A DNA stretch of 64,000 bases from an uncultured Pelagibacteraceae bacterium. GTDB lineage: Bacteria > Pseudomonadota > Alphaproteobacteria > Pelagibacterales > Pelagibacteraceae. The stretch is from assembly GCA_902603475.1 (NCBI GenBank), contig CACKUZ010000003.1, forward strand, positions 1-64,000. Reading direction: 5' to 3'. The translations under genes and the position numbers were made by a program. A model generated the notes under the pieces. That model was not told the DNA's origin. It saw only the letters and a program-made list of their open reading frames with translations, and did no database searches. Shown here piece by piece: positions 17,615 to 25,875 of the stretch (position 1 is the stretch's first letter; each line of letters starts with the position of its first letter).

Positions 17615-19478
17615 TTTTTTTTACAATGCTTAATATCCCTCCAAAGGAGATTAATATTATTGATATCCAAATCCATATCATAAACGGTTTTATTTGATAC
17701 CTGACATTATAAAATCCATCATTTTTTAATATATTAAACACTAAAAAATTATCAGAGTATAATGTCGATTTTATATCGGCCTCACTAGTTATTGTTTGTG
17801 GCTGATCATAAACTCTTACTTCTGGTTTCAGATTGATCGAATTATTTTTGTCTGAAATTTTAAAATTTGCCTCTAAAGACTGGTAATTTTTACTTTCATT
17901 TACTTTAAGGCTTTCAAATTTAATTGTTTTATTTAAAAATTTTCTTTCATCTCCAACTTTCATATTTGATGAGTACTCTTTTGCAAGAACACCATTGACT
18001 AAAACACTTAAAATAAACAAACTAAAACCGAAATGAGATATTTTTTGAGATAAATTTGTTTTTTTTACTGAAAAATCTTTAATAGTAATAAAAAAAAGAA
18101 AAAAGCTTGCAATAAAAAGTGGGAGTGAAAATAGATATGAAATTCCTACTCTTTTTAAAAAAATAAAAGAAATAATTATTGATAAAATAAAAAATAAAAG
18201 CTGCTGTAGATTAATTTTATTTGTTTTATCTTTAATCCAATTCAAATTTGGTCCAATTGCCATAAAAATTAAAAAAGGAATCAAAAAAGGTACAATTAAT
18301 TTATGATAAAAGGGGGGACCAACTGAAATTTTATCATTATTTACTACTTCTAGAAATATTGGATAAACTGTGCCAATTAAGACAACTGATAAAAAAAACA
18401 TCATAAACAAGTTATTAACCAGAACAGCTGTTTCTTTACTAACAATATGAGTTTTTGTGAAATTGTTTTTGATTTTATTTTGATAAAAAAAATAAATAAA
18501 AATAGACAACGTAATTAATATAAATAAAAAACAAAGAATAAAAACTCCCCTTGATGGATCATTTGCAAAAGTATGGATTGAATTTAAAATACCAGATCTA
18601 ACTAAAAATGTTCCACTCATACTTAATGAAAAAGTTGTAATTGATAAAATTACAGCCCAGGAATGAAACATTTCTCTTTTTTCCAAAATTAAAATAGTAT
18701 GAAATAAAGCCGTTAAACAAAACCATGGCATAAGGGATACATTTTCAACTGGATCCCAAAACCAAAAACCTCCCCATCCTAGTTCATAATAAGCCCATAT
18801 AGATCCTAATAAAATTCCAATAGATAAAAAAATCCATGAAACCAGTACCCAATTCTTTATATGCTTGGCCCAGGATTTATTTACAGAACCTGATATTAAG
18901 GCTGCGAGTGAAGAAGAAAAAATAATAGATGTTCCAACATATCCTAAATATAATATTGGTGGATGAATTGCTAATGCTGGGTCTTGAAGTATTGGATTTA
19001 AACCACTTCCCTCGTTTGGAATTGGGAATAAACTCATAAAGGGATTTGAAGTAAAAAGAATAAATAATAAAAATCCTAAAATTATTATTTCCTGAAAAAA
19101 TAAAGTTAGAATTCTATATTTGTTTGAAAGATTTTTTGAAGTAATTGTAAAAATTAATAAAAAAATTGATAATACTAATAACCAAAGAAGTAAGCTTCCC
19201 TCATGGTTGCCCCATGTTCCTGAAATTTTATAGAAAAAAGGTTTAGAGGTATGAGAATTATTATAGACTGTCTCATTACTAAAATCTGAGATTATAAAAC
19301 CTATTATAAGAGCAAAGAAACTTATTATAATCATTAATGATTGAATTGAAATTAGTGAAAAAATTCTTCCGCTAATATTTATATTATTTCGATTTAATAA
19401 TATTGGAGATTGAATGATTATTATAATAGATGACAGTAAAGCAATATAAAGTGAATAATTTCCAATTTGGTTTAGCAT
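17607..19478 (-). CDS. ccmF: Haem lyase subunit CcmF
   Basis: This 623-residue integral membrane protein has around 14 helices. The haem-handling WWD-type domain is visible as WGGFWFWDPVENVSLMPW, and conserved His residues occur in loops such as DPALAIHPPILYLGYVG. CcmF takes haem from CcmE and, with CcmH, forms the thioether bonds of c-type cytochromes. Its start overlaps the ccmE stop by one base. Length and motifs are typical. Confidence 0.95.
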   Translation of the reverse strand: MLNQIGNYSLYIALLSSIIIIIQSPILLNRNNINISGRIFSLISIQSLMIIISFFALIIGFIISDFSNETVYNNSHTSKPFFYKISGTWGNHEGSLLLWLLVLSIFLLIFTITSKNLSNKYRILTLFFQEIIILGFLLFILFTSNPFMSLFPIPNEGSGLNPILQDPALAIHPPILYLGYVGTSIIFSSSLAALISGSVNKSWAKHIKNWVLVSWIFLSIGILLGSIWAYYELGWGGFWFWDPVENVSLMPWFCLTALFHTILILEKREMFHSWAVILSITTFSLSMSGTFLVRSGILNSIHTFANDPSRGVFILCFLFILITLSIFIYFFYQNKIKNNFTKTHIVSKETAVLVNNLFMMFFLSVVLIGTVYPIFLEVVNNDKISVGPPFYHKLIVPFLIPFLIFMAIGPNLNWIKDKTNKINLQQLLFFILSIIISFIFLKRVGISYLFSLPLFIASFFLFFITIKDFSVKKTNLSQKISHFGFSLFILSVLVNGVLAKEYSSNMKVGDERKFLNKTIKFESLKVNESKNYQSLEANFKISDKNNSINLKPEVRVYDQPQTITSEADIKSTLYSDNFLVFNILKNDGFYNVRYQIKPFMIWIWISIILISFGGILSIVKKNG

Positions 19479-19900
19479 TAATTACTCTCTTTTAATGCCT
19501 CTTTCACCTCAGGTGGCATATAATTTTCATCATGTTTTGCCAATATTTTAACCGCAGTTAAAAAACTACGATCTTTTAAAAAACCTTCAGCCACAACTCC
19601 TTTTCCTTCTTCAAATAAATTTGGAACGGAACCACTATAATTAACGATTAATTCATTTTTAAAGTCAGTTATGACAAAATTAACTTCTGACTGATTAATG
19701 ATAATTGATTTTTCTTTAACCATTCCTCCAACTCTTATTTTTTTTGGTGTCAACTCTATTAAATTTTTTATTTCTGTAGGTGATTTAAAATAAACGACGT
19801 TTTCCTCTAGTGATTTAAAAACTAAAAATATAATTAAGATTGATGAAAAGAATATAGATAATATAAAGATGGCTCTTAATTTAACTTTTTTACCATACAT
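19478..19900 (-). CDS. ccmE: Haem chaperone CcmE
   Basis: This 140-residue protein has one N-terminal membrane anchor (about 8-28) and a small beta-barrel domain of the OB type facing the periplasm. The haem-binding His123 is in [11 protein letters not shown], with Tyr127 in the H-x3-Y pattern. CcmE carries haem covalently from CcmC to CcmF. It sits 11 bases after ccmD. Confidence 0.95.
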   Translation of the reverse strand: MYGKKVKLRAIFILSIFFSSILIIFLVFKSLEENVVYFKSPTEIKNLIELTPKKIRVGGMVKEKSIIINQSEVNFVITDFKNELIVNYSGSVPNLFEEGKGVVAEGFLKDRSFLTAVKILAKHDENYMPPEVKEALKESN

Positions 19901-19911
19901 GAAAATAAAAA

Positions 19912-20145
19912 TTAAATTTTAGATGCAGATGAAGTAGCTAGTATTTCTTTATATGTTTCTTGTTTTTTTGCTATTTCAATTTTATCAGTCTCTAAACTTT
20001 CAAAACGAGCCCTAAATTTCTTTTGCTCTTTAACTAATTGAAGTTTGATTACTGAATATAAAATACAAAAACAAGAAAGGGTAAATGCAAAAGAAGACCA
20101 TACATAGAGACCGAATCCATTCATGTATAAAACTTCGTTAATCAT
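19912..20145 (-). CDS. ccmD: Haem exporter accessory protein CcmD
   Basis: This is a 77-residue protein with one membrane helix near residues 12-32 followed by a charged, helical cytoplasmic tail, the form of CcmD, which helps release holo-CcmE from the CcmABC complex. The start at 20145 overlaps the ccmC stop as ATGA, which supports it. A second Met at residue 8 (MNGFGLYVW) is the alternative start and matches the usual CcmD opening. CcmD is poorly conserved, so identification rests on position between ccmC and ccmE and on topology. Confidence 0.8.
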   Translation of the reverse strand: MINEVLYMNGFGLYVWSSFAFTLSCFCILYSVIKLQLVKEQKKFRARFESLETDKIEIAKKQETYKEILATSSASKI

Positions 20146-20849
20146 AATCTATCTAATCCTTTATTTTTTATTTTTATCAGTTCTGTATTATATTTCATCA
20201 AAAATATCAAAAGCGAAAAAAGTGCAAATGCCGCAGTCATTATACCTAAAGGTAACAACATGGAAGCATGAATAGAAGTTTCTGTAAAAATATTTACTGA
20301 AGAAGGTTGGTGCAATGTTGACCACCATTCAACGGAAAATTTGATTATTGGGACATTTATTAAACCTATTATTGCTATGTACGAACTAATCTTTACAGCT
20401 CTTTCCTCATTGTCAGTTACCCTCCAACTTAGAAGAAACATCAAATAAAAAAAAGCAAGTAATAACATTGACGTTATTCTTGCATCCCATGCCCACCACG
20501 TTCCCCAAGTAGGTTTGCCCCAGATAGATCCTGTAACCAAAGCAATAATATTAAAGACAAAACCAGATGGTGCTAAGCTTTTTGTAATTAAAGAAAGATT
20601 CTTATTTTTAAAAACTAAAATACCAAATGACAAAACAGCAATTAAAGAAAAAATTCCAAGAGAAATCCAAGCTGCTGGGACATGCACATACATAATTCTC
20701 ACAGAGTCGCTTTGTTTATAGTCTTCAGGAGAAAGTATTAACGCCTCAACAAGGCCAATGGTTATAATTACTAAAAAAATAATAAATACAAACTTTTGTG
20801 TTTTATTTATTATTTTTAATAAGTTGTTTGGTTTTAAATACTTAAACAT
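20142..20849 (-). CDS. ccmC: Haem delivery membrane protein CcmC
   Basis: This 235-residue protein has six membrane helices. The tryptophan-rich haem-handling segment WGTWWAWDARITS near the middle is diagnostic, flanked by conserved His in YVHVPAAW and by the LHQPSSV loop. CcmC loads haem onto CcmE at the outer face of the inner membrane. It is the first of the ccmCDEFGH run. ccmA, ccmB and ccmI are not in this window and must lie elsewhere. Confidence 0.94.
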   Translation of the reverse strand: MFKYLKPNNLLKIINKTQKFVFIIFLVIITIGLVEALILSPEDYKQSDSVRIMYVHVPAAWISLGIFSLIAVLSFGILVFKNKNLSLITKSLAPSGFVFNIIALVTGSIWGKPTWGTWWAWDARITSMLLLAFFYLMFLLSWRVTDNEERAVKISSYIAIIGLINVPIIKFSVEWWSTLHQPSSVNIFTETSIHASMLLPLGIMTAAFALFSLLIFLMKYNTELIKIKNKGLDRL

Positions 20850-20905
20850 TTTCTGTTATCTATAACACAAATTTAAATTATGAAAATTTTTCTAGTGGGT
20901 TATTC

Positions 20906-20959
20906 TGACCAAGAACACAGAGGGAGATAAAATAAATGGGATTAAAGCATCCTTGGTCA
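20906..20959. other. Inverted repeat between hspQ and ccmC, possible structured RNA
   Basis: TGACCAAG at 20906-20913 is exactly complementary to CTTGGTCA at 20952-20959 across a 38-base loop. A smaller alternative pairing (GGAT/ATCC) sits inside. The 182-base gap (20850-21031) is large for this gene-dense region. No U-run follows on either strand, so it is not a standard terminator. It does not match any RNA family I can recall. Confidence 0.4.
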
Positions 20960-21031
20960 AAATATAACTTATTTTAGACATAATCTATGACGAAGGTTTG
21001 CACGAAATGTGTTTAAATAATGTAAATTTGC

Positions 21032-21352
21032 TTAATTAGAAGGCTTAAAGTAACCAGAGCCTTTTTTTCCTGAGAATATCTCGTTGATTAAAGGGTGTTT
21101 AATTGGTTCATCAGAGTCATCCACTAATAAATTTTGCTCAGATACGTATGCTTCGTAAGTGATTTCATCATTTTCAGCTAACAAGTGATAGAATGGTTGG
21201 TCTTTTCTAGGTCTTACGTTTTTTGGTATAGATTGATACCACTCCTCAGAATTGTTAAACTCAAAATCAACATCATAAATTACACCTCTAAAGTCGAAGT
21301 GCTTATGTTTTACAACGTCTCCAATAGAAAATTTACCTTTTTGAACAGTCAC
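21032..21352 (-). CDS. hspQ: Heat shock protein HspQ (hemimethylated DNA-binding family)
   Basis: This 106-residue cytoplasmic protein has the HspQ/YccV core, including KFSIGDVVKHKHFDFRGVI, the VRPRKDQPFYHLL segment and YVSEQNLL. In E. coli HspQ modulates Lon-dependent proteolysis and was earlier described as binding hemimethylated oriC. The start is GTG at 21352, since the nearby ATG at 21356 is out of frame and soon stops. A sigma32-like promoter ends 7 bases before this GTG, so the transcript may lack a leader. Confidence 0.9.
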   Translation of the reverse strand: MTVQKGKFSIGDVVKHKHFDFRGVIYDVDFEFNNSEEWYQSIPKNVRPRKDQPFYHLLAENDEITYEAYVSEQNLLVDDSDEPIKHPLINEIFSGKKGSGYFKPSN

Positions 21353-21359
21353 GCATTAA

Positions 21360-21386
21360 ATATGGATATTTAAAAATAAAAATCAA
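21360..21386 (-). promoter_or_regulatory. Sigma32-like promoter of hspQ
   Basis: On the minus strand TTGATT (21386-21381) is followed after 15 bases by CCATAT (21365-21360), a close fit to alphaproteobacterial RpoH promoters (CTTGAA ... CCATAT). The -10 box ends 7 bases before the GTG start. The same boxes, spacing and distance recur before hslV. Confidence 0.6.
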
Positions 21387-21413
21387 TAAAAAAAATATAA
21401 TTGTTTTATTATT

Positions 21414-21430
21414 CTGCTATTATGTAGCAG
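21414..21430 (+). promoter_or_regulatory. Short hairpin touching the yciB start codon
   Basis: CTGCTA (21414-21419) and TAGCAG (21425-21430) form a 6-bp stem with the loop TTATG. The last stem base is the first base of the yciB GTG start codon, so folding of the transcript, or a protein bound to the DNA palindrome, could affect initiation. Confidence 0.35.
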
Positions 21431-21981
21431 TGAATAAATCTGTTTTAAAATTTGTTACTGATTTAGGGCCTTTGGTAATTTTTTTTTATTTTTATTATAA
21501 TAACGATAAAAACTTAATTGTTGCAATACCTCCACTTATAGTTGCAACTATAATAGCTGTTTTAATTATGTGGATTGTTGAAAAAACAATTCCAAAAGTA
21601 CCACTAATTAGTGGAATATTAATTACATTATTTGGTGGTTTAACAATTTATTTTGATGATCCAATATTTATTTACATGAAACCAACAATAATTAATATTT
21701 TGTTTGGTCTTGCATTAATGTTTGGCAAATACTTTACAAATGATCCAGTTTTAAAAAAATTACTTGGAAAATCTATGCCATTAAGTGATGAAGGATGGGA
21801 GATTTTAAATAAAAGATGGACGTACTTCTTTTTTGGATTAGCGATTTTAAATGAAATAATTTGGAGAACTCAATCAGAAGAATTTTGGGTTAACTTTAAA
21901 GTTTGGGGAATGTTGCCAATAACCTTTATTTTTACAGCTTTTCAAATAGGTTTAATAAACAAATACAAACTGAATGAATAG
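21430..21981 (+). CDS. yciB: Septation/intracellular septum protein A (YciB/IspZ)
   Basis: This 183-residue inner-membrane protein has about five to six helices. It matches the family in KFVTDLGPLVIFF at the start, the PTIINILFGLAL segment, and LSDEGWEILNKRWTYFFF in the middle. YciB is linked to cell-envelope integrity and septation. GTG at 21430 is the only sensible start, since the ATG eight bases upstream stops at once. Its end overlaps the DUF2794 gene by 8 bases. Confidence 0.9.
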   Translation: MNKSVLKFVTDLGPLVIFFYFYYNNDKNLIVAIPPLIVATIIAVLIMWIVEKTIPKVPLISGILITLFGGLTIYFDDPIFIYMKPTIINILFGLALMFGKYFTNDPVLKKLLGKSMPLSDEGWEILNKRWTYFFFGLAILNEIIWRTQSEEFWVNFKVWGMLPITFIFTAFQIGLINKYKLNE

Positions 21982-22312
21982 AAATTTAAAATTAGTAGTA
22001 AATAATACGAATAAAGATGAAGGTAAAAAACTTTTTTTTGAGAGAACTGAATTAAAAATTATTTTAGATCTTTATGCAAAAATGGTTTCTTCGGGTAATT
22101 GGAAAGATTATGGCCTATCGATTTCCGGCAAACAAGTAAGTTTTAGTGTTTTTAAAAATGCTGCTGAAAAAGCTATATATAAAATTTGTAAAAACTTTAA
22201 GCCTTCAAACAAAAATCTTAAATATTTAATTACAGATACTAATGGTAAGATACTAAAAAATTCCTACGATCTTAAGATATTGTTGAATAAAGTTGATTGG
22301 AAAAAAATTTAG
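21974..22312 (+). CDS. DUF2794 family protein
   Basis: This 112-residue cytoplasmic protein is of a family almost confined to Alphaproteobacteria. The core FFERTELKIILDLYAKMV, then WKDYGLSI and VSFSVFKNAAEKAIYKI, matches the family pattern. The function is unknown. It is translationally coupled to yciB by an 8-base overlap. The next gene runs in the opposite direction and its stop lies 4 bases away. Confidence 0.85.
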   Translation: MNRNLKLVVNNTNKDEGKKLFFERTELKIILDLYAKMVSSGNWKDYGLSISGKQVSFSVFKNAAEKAIYKICKNFKPSNKNLKYLITDTNGKILKNSYDLKILLNKVDWKKI

Positions 22313-22315
22313 GTT

Positions 22316-23074
22316 TTATCTTCTTTGACCAAATAATCTTAAAAGCATTATAAATAGGTTTATAAAGTCTAAGTATAAAGTTAAGGCACCCATAACAGCT
22401 TTTTTACCCATTAATTCACCGCTGTCAGATGCAGCATACATGTTTTTAATTTTTTGTGTATCGTATGCAGTTAAGCCAACAAATACTAAAACACCAATTA
22501 TTGATATTGCAAAATACATCATTGATGATTTTAGGAATATATTTACAACAGATGCAATTATAATTCCTATTAAACCCATCATTAAAAAAGATCCCATCTT
22601 AGTTAAATCTCTTTTTGTTGTGTAACCATAAATACTCATTGCTCCAAATGTTGCTGAAGAAATAAAGAATACTCTTGTTACACTTAAACCTGTGTAAACA
22701 AGTAATATTGATGAAAGAGATAATCCCATTAATGCAGCAAATACCCAAAAAGTAGTCTGAGCTCTTGAAGCACTCATTTTATTAATTCCAAAACTCATGT
22801 AAAACACAATTCCTAATGGGGCTAACATTACAATCCATTTTAAACCTGATAAATAAATTGCATTTCCAAATTCTGTTAATCCAACAATTGCTCCGTTTGG
22901 ATCTGTTACAACAGACATTTTAAATGATAAAAGTGCTATTATTCCAGTAAGCAAGACACCAGTTGCCATATAGTTATAAACTTTAAGCATGTAGGCTCTT
23001 AAACCTTCATCCATAACAACAGTTTGTTTGGCTGTTGTTGCTTTATTTAAAATATTATCTTTATTGAATTCCAT
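22316..23074 (-). CDS. Bax inhibitor-1/YccA-YbhL family membrane protein
   Basis: This 252-residue protein has seven hydrophobic helices. The N-terminal stretch VMDEGLRAYMLKVYNYMATG and the C-terminal LTAYDTQKIKNMY followed by TLYLDFINLFIMLLRLFG are characteristic of the BI-1 family in bacteria. Members are proposed calcium-leak channels or regulators of membrane protease FtsH (YccA). A promoter with TTGAAA and TATATA boxes is seen just upstream. Confidence 0.9.
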   Translation of the reverse strand: MEFNKDNILNKATTAKQTVVMDEGLRAYMLKVYNYMATGVLLTGIIALLSFKMSVVTDPNGAIVGLTEFGNAIYLSGLKWIVMLAPLGIVFYMSFGINKMSASRAQTTFWVFAALMGLSLSSILLVYTGLSVTRVFFISSATFGAMSIYGYTTKRDLTKMGSFLMMGLIGIIIASVVNIFLKSSMMYFAISIIGVLVFVGLTAYDTQKIKNMYAASDSGELMGKKAVMGALTLYLDFINLFIMLLRLFGQRR

Positions 23075-23080
23075 ATAATT

Positions 23081-23109
23081 TATATAAGATTTTTTTTTAG
23101 GATTTTCAA
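23081..23109 (-). promoter_or_regulatory. Sigma70-like promoter of the Bax-inhibitor gene
   Basis: On the minus strand TTGAAA (23109-23104) is followed after 17 bases by TATATA (23086-23081). The -10 box ends 6 bases before the ATG, so transcription would begin at or next to the start codon. Confidence 0.5.
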
Positions 23110-23145
23110 GTCTTCAAAATAAATGTAACAAATACTACGTAAATT

Positions 23146-24180
23146 ATGAATTATAAAAAACTAGGAAATACAGACGTAAATGTGAGTACAATCTGTCTTG
23201 GGACAATGACTTGGGGTGAACAAAATACCCAAAATGAAGCATTTGAACAAATGGATTACTCTTTAGATAACGGAGTAAATTTTTGGGATACAGCTGAGTT
23301 GTATGCGGTGCCTCCTAAAGCAGAAACATATGGTCATACAGAAACTATAATTGGAAATTGGTTTGAAAAAACAAAAAAAAGAAAAGACGTAATACTGGCG
23401 TCCAAAGTGGGTGGTCCTAGCAGAAAATATATGAGAAATGGAGAAAATAGTTTTACTGGCAAAAACTTAGAAAATGCTCTTCATGGAAGTCTAAAGAGAT
23501 TAAAAACTGATTATATTGATCTTTATCAACTACATTGGCCTGAAAGAAACGTAAATAACTTTGGAAGATTGGGTTACGAGCACAAAGAAAATGACTGGAA
23601 TAAATTTGAAGACGTTTTGGAAAATTTAAAAAAATTTATTGAGGAAGGCAAAATTAGGTATGTTGGTTTGTCAAATGAAACTCCATGGGGAGTTATGAAT
23701 TATCTTCAACTTGCTAAAGATAAAGATTTACCAAGAATGATGTCAATTCAAAATCCATACAGTTTATTAAATAGGTCTTATGAAGTTGGTTTAGCAGAAG
23801 TATCTATAAGAGAAAATATAGGATGTTTATCTTATTCACCTTTAGCCAGTGGTTATTTAACAGGCAAATATAGAAATAAAAAATTTCCAAAAGGATCAAG
23901 AATGGACAGAGATTTTGATTTTTGGACAAGATACAGAAAACCAAATATGGAAGAGGCTGTTGAAGATTATTACAAAATTAGTCAAAAATTTGACCTTGAT
24001 ATGAGTCAAATGTCTATAAAATTCTGTGAAGTTCAAGACTTTATGACTAGTGTAATTATTGGAGCAACAACTATGGATCAGTTGAAAACTAACGTAGAAA
24101 GTGTAAAAGTGAATCTTGATAGTGAAGTAATAAAAGAAATTAATAATGTACAAAAAAAATATCCTAATCCATGTCCATAA
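23146..24180 (+). CDS. tas: NADP(H)-dependent aldo-keto reductase, Tas-like
   Basis: This 344-residue TIM-barrel oxidoreductase reduces aldehydes or ketones with NADPH. Family marks are the opening YKKLGNTDVNVSTICLGTMTWG, the catalytic Asp/Tyr region FWDTAELYAVPP, and the C-terminal VIIGATTMDQLKTNV that binds the cofactor phosphate. The AVPP context and length point to the Tas/YajO-like branch. Physiological substrate unknown. It overlaps the IalB-like gene by 10 bases. Confidence 0.9.
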   Translation: MNYKKLGNTDVNVSTICLGTMTWGEQNTQNEAFEQMDYSLDNGVNFWDTAELYAVPPKAETYGHTETIIGNWFEKTKKRKDVILASKVGGPSRKYMRNGENSFTGKNLENALHGSLKRLKTDYIDLYQLHWPERNVNNFGRLGYEHKENDWNKFEDVLENLKKFIEEGKIRYVGLSNETPWGVMNYLQLAKDKDLPRMMSIQNPYSLLNRSYEVGLAEVSIRENIGCLSYSPLASGYLTGKYRNKKFPKGSRMDRDFDFWTRYRKPNMEEAVEDYYKISQKFDLDMSQMSIKFCEVQDFMTSVIIGATTMDQLKTNVESVKVNLDSEVIKEINNVQKKYPNPCP

Positions 24181-24683
24181 TTAAAAAATTATTTTTAAAA
24201 ACACTTATATTGACAGTATTTCTAATAACATCTGTCCAGTCAGAAGACTTAACAAAGTTAGGAACTTTTAAAGATTGGAATGCTGTTGCAGTTTTTAATG
24301 AAACTGGAAAAATCTGTTTTGCTTATTCTATACCAGTAAGCCAGTCTCCTAAGGCAAGCAATAGAGAAGCAAGATTATTTGTATCCTTTAGACCTGAGGA
24401 TAAGATTTCTGATGAAGTAAGCATAACTTCTGGTTATGACTTTAATTCACAAAATGCAATTTTAGCTACATCGGGTAAATCAAAATTTGAGTTTGACCTA
24501 CCACAAAATAAATTTGCTTGGATTTCTAATGGGAAAACAGAACAAAAAATAATTAAAAGAATGAAAAAGGCATCTAGATTAATGATAACAGCCTACAAAC
24601 AAAGTGGCACAAGAACTACAGATGACTATTCATTAATGGGATTTACCAAAGCTTATAACGCTGCAAAAAAAAGCTGCACTTAA
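24171..24683 (+). CDS. Invasion-associated locus B (IalB)-like periplasmic protein
   Basis: This 170-residue protein has a signal peptide (about 1-25, ending in SVQSED). The mature part has the IalB-family pattern: WNAVAVFNETGKICFAYSIP with one Cys, a middle strand RLFVSFRPEDKISDEVS, and a C-terminal Cys in AAKKSCT that may pair with it. IalB was named in Bartonella but the family is widespread in free-living Alphaproteobacteria, where its role is unknown. The argG ATG follows directly after its stop. Confidence 0.75.
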   Translation: MSIIKKLFLKTLILTVFLITSVQSEDLTKLGTFKDWNAVAVFNETGKICFAYSIPVSQSPKASNREARLFVSFRPEDKISDEVSITSGYDFNSQNAILATSGKSKFEFDLPQNKFAWISNGKTEQKIIKRMKKASRLMITAYKQSGTRTTDDYSLMGFTKAYNAAKKSCT

Positions 24684-25868
24684 ATGAAAAAACAAAAGAA
24701 GGTTGTACTCGCCTATTCAGGTGGTTTGGATACGTCAATCATTCTTAAATGGCTTCAAGAAAATTATGATGCTGAAGTAATTGCTTACACTGCTGATGTT
24801 GGGCAGGAAATGGATAGAAAAAAAATAATAAAGAATGCGAAAAAATTGGGAGTTAAAAAAATCATTATTCAAGATCTTAAAAATATTTTTGTTAAAGATT
24901 ATGTTTACCCAATGATAAGAAGTCATGCTATTTATGAGGGTGTTTATTTATTAGGGACATCTATTGCAAGACCACTGATTGCAAAAGATCAAATTAGAAT
25001 AGCTAAAAAATTTAATGCTTATGCTGTCTCACATGGTTCAACAGGAAAAGGAAATGATCAGGTGAGATTTGAACTTGGATATCATTACTTTGGTCCTAAA
25101 ATTAAAATAATTGCTCCATGGAGAATATGGAAATTAAAATCAAGAACAGATCTCATTAATTATGCAAAAAAACATGGAATACCAATCCCTAAGGATAAAA
25201 AGGGAGCACCACCGTTCTCAGTTGATGATAATATATTTCATACTTCAACAGAGGGAAAAGTTTTAGAAAATCCTAAAAATTCTGCACCTGAATTTATTTT
25301 TCAAAGAACAACTTCTCCTGAAAAGGCTCCAAATAAACCAAGCTTTATTACTATTAATTACAAAAATGGTGACCCTGTTGGTTTAAATGGAAAAAAATTA
25401 TCTCCAGCAAAAGTTTTGGATAAATTGAATCTATTAGCTGGAAGAAATGGAATAGGAAGAGTGGATTTAGTCGAGAATAGATTTATTGGAATAAAGTCTA
25501 GAGGAGTTTATGAAACTCCTGGAGGAACATTATTGCTTGTGGCTCACAGAGCTATTGAATCTGTAACTTTAGATAAGAACACAATGCATAAAAAAGATGA
25601 AATTATGCCAAGGTATGCAGAACTTGTTTACAATGGCTATTGGTATTCAAAGGAAAGATTTAAACTACAAAAAATTGTTGATTTAAAGAGAAATAAAGTA
25701 AATGGATCAGTAAAACTCAAACTTTATAAAGGTAATATTACAATTCAATCAAGACAAACTTCCAGTAATGCTTACTCGATGAAAAAAGTTTCTTTCGAAG
25801 AAAATAAAACTTTTAATAAATCAAATGTAGAAAGATTTATTAACTTTCATAAAAGAAAATTAAGATAA
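24684..25868 (+). CDS. argG: Argininosuccinate synthase
   Basis: This 394-residue enzyme joins citrulline and aspartate using ATP in arginine synthesis. The N-type ATP pyrophosphatase loop AYSGGLDTSI is at residues 10-19. The citrulline/aspartate motifs STGKGNDQVRFE and GRVDLVENRFIGIKSRGVYETP are intact, and the length is normal. The start follows the IalB-like stop without a gap. The photolyase-like gene follows after 7 bases. Confidence 0.97.
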   Translation: MKKQKKVVLAYSGGLDTSIILKWLQENYDAEVIAYTADVGQEMDRKKIIKNAKKLGVKKIIIQDLKNIFVKDYVYPMIRSHAIYEGVYLLGTSIARPLIAKDQIRIAKKFNAYAVSHGSTGKGNDQVRFELGYHYFGPKIKIIAPWRIWKLKSRTDLINYAKKHGIPIPKDKKGAPPFSVDDNIFHTSTEGKVLENPKNSAPEFIFQRTTSPEKAPNKPSFITINYKNGDPVGLNGKKLSPAKVLDKLNLLAGRNGIGRVDLVENRFIGIKSRGVYETPGGTLLLVAHRAIESVTLDKNTMHKKDEIMPRYAELVYNGYWYSKERFKLQKIVDLKRNKVNGSVKLKLYKGNITIQSRQTSSNAYSMKKVSFEENKTFNKSNVERFINFHKRKLR

Positions 25869-25875
25869 TAAAAAA

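Noticed and set aside
20906-20959. Possible 6S RNA, SRP RNA or SAM-type riboswitch between hspQ and ccmC
   Set aside because: None of the conserved cores of these RNAs is visible, and the repeat has only one clear 8-bp helix. I kept it as an unassigned inverted repeat.
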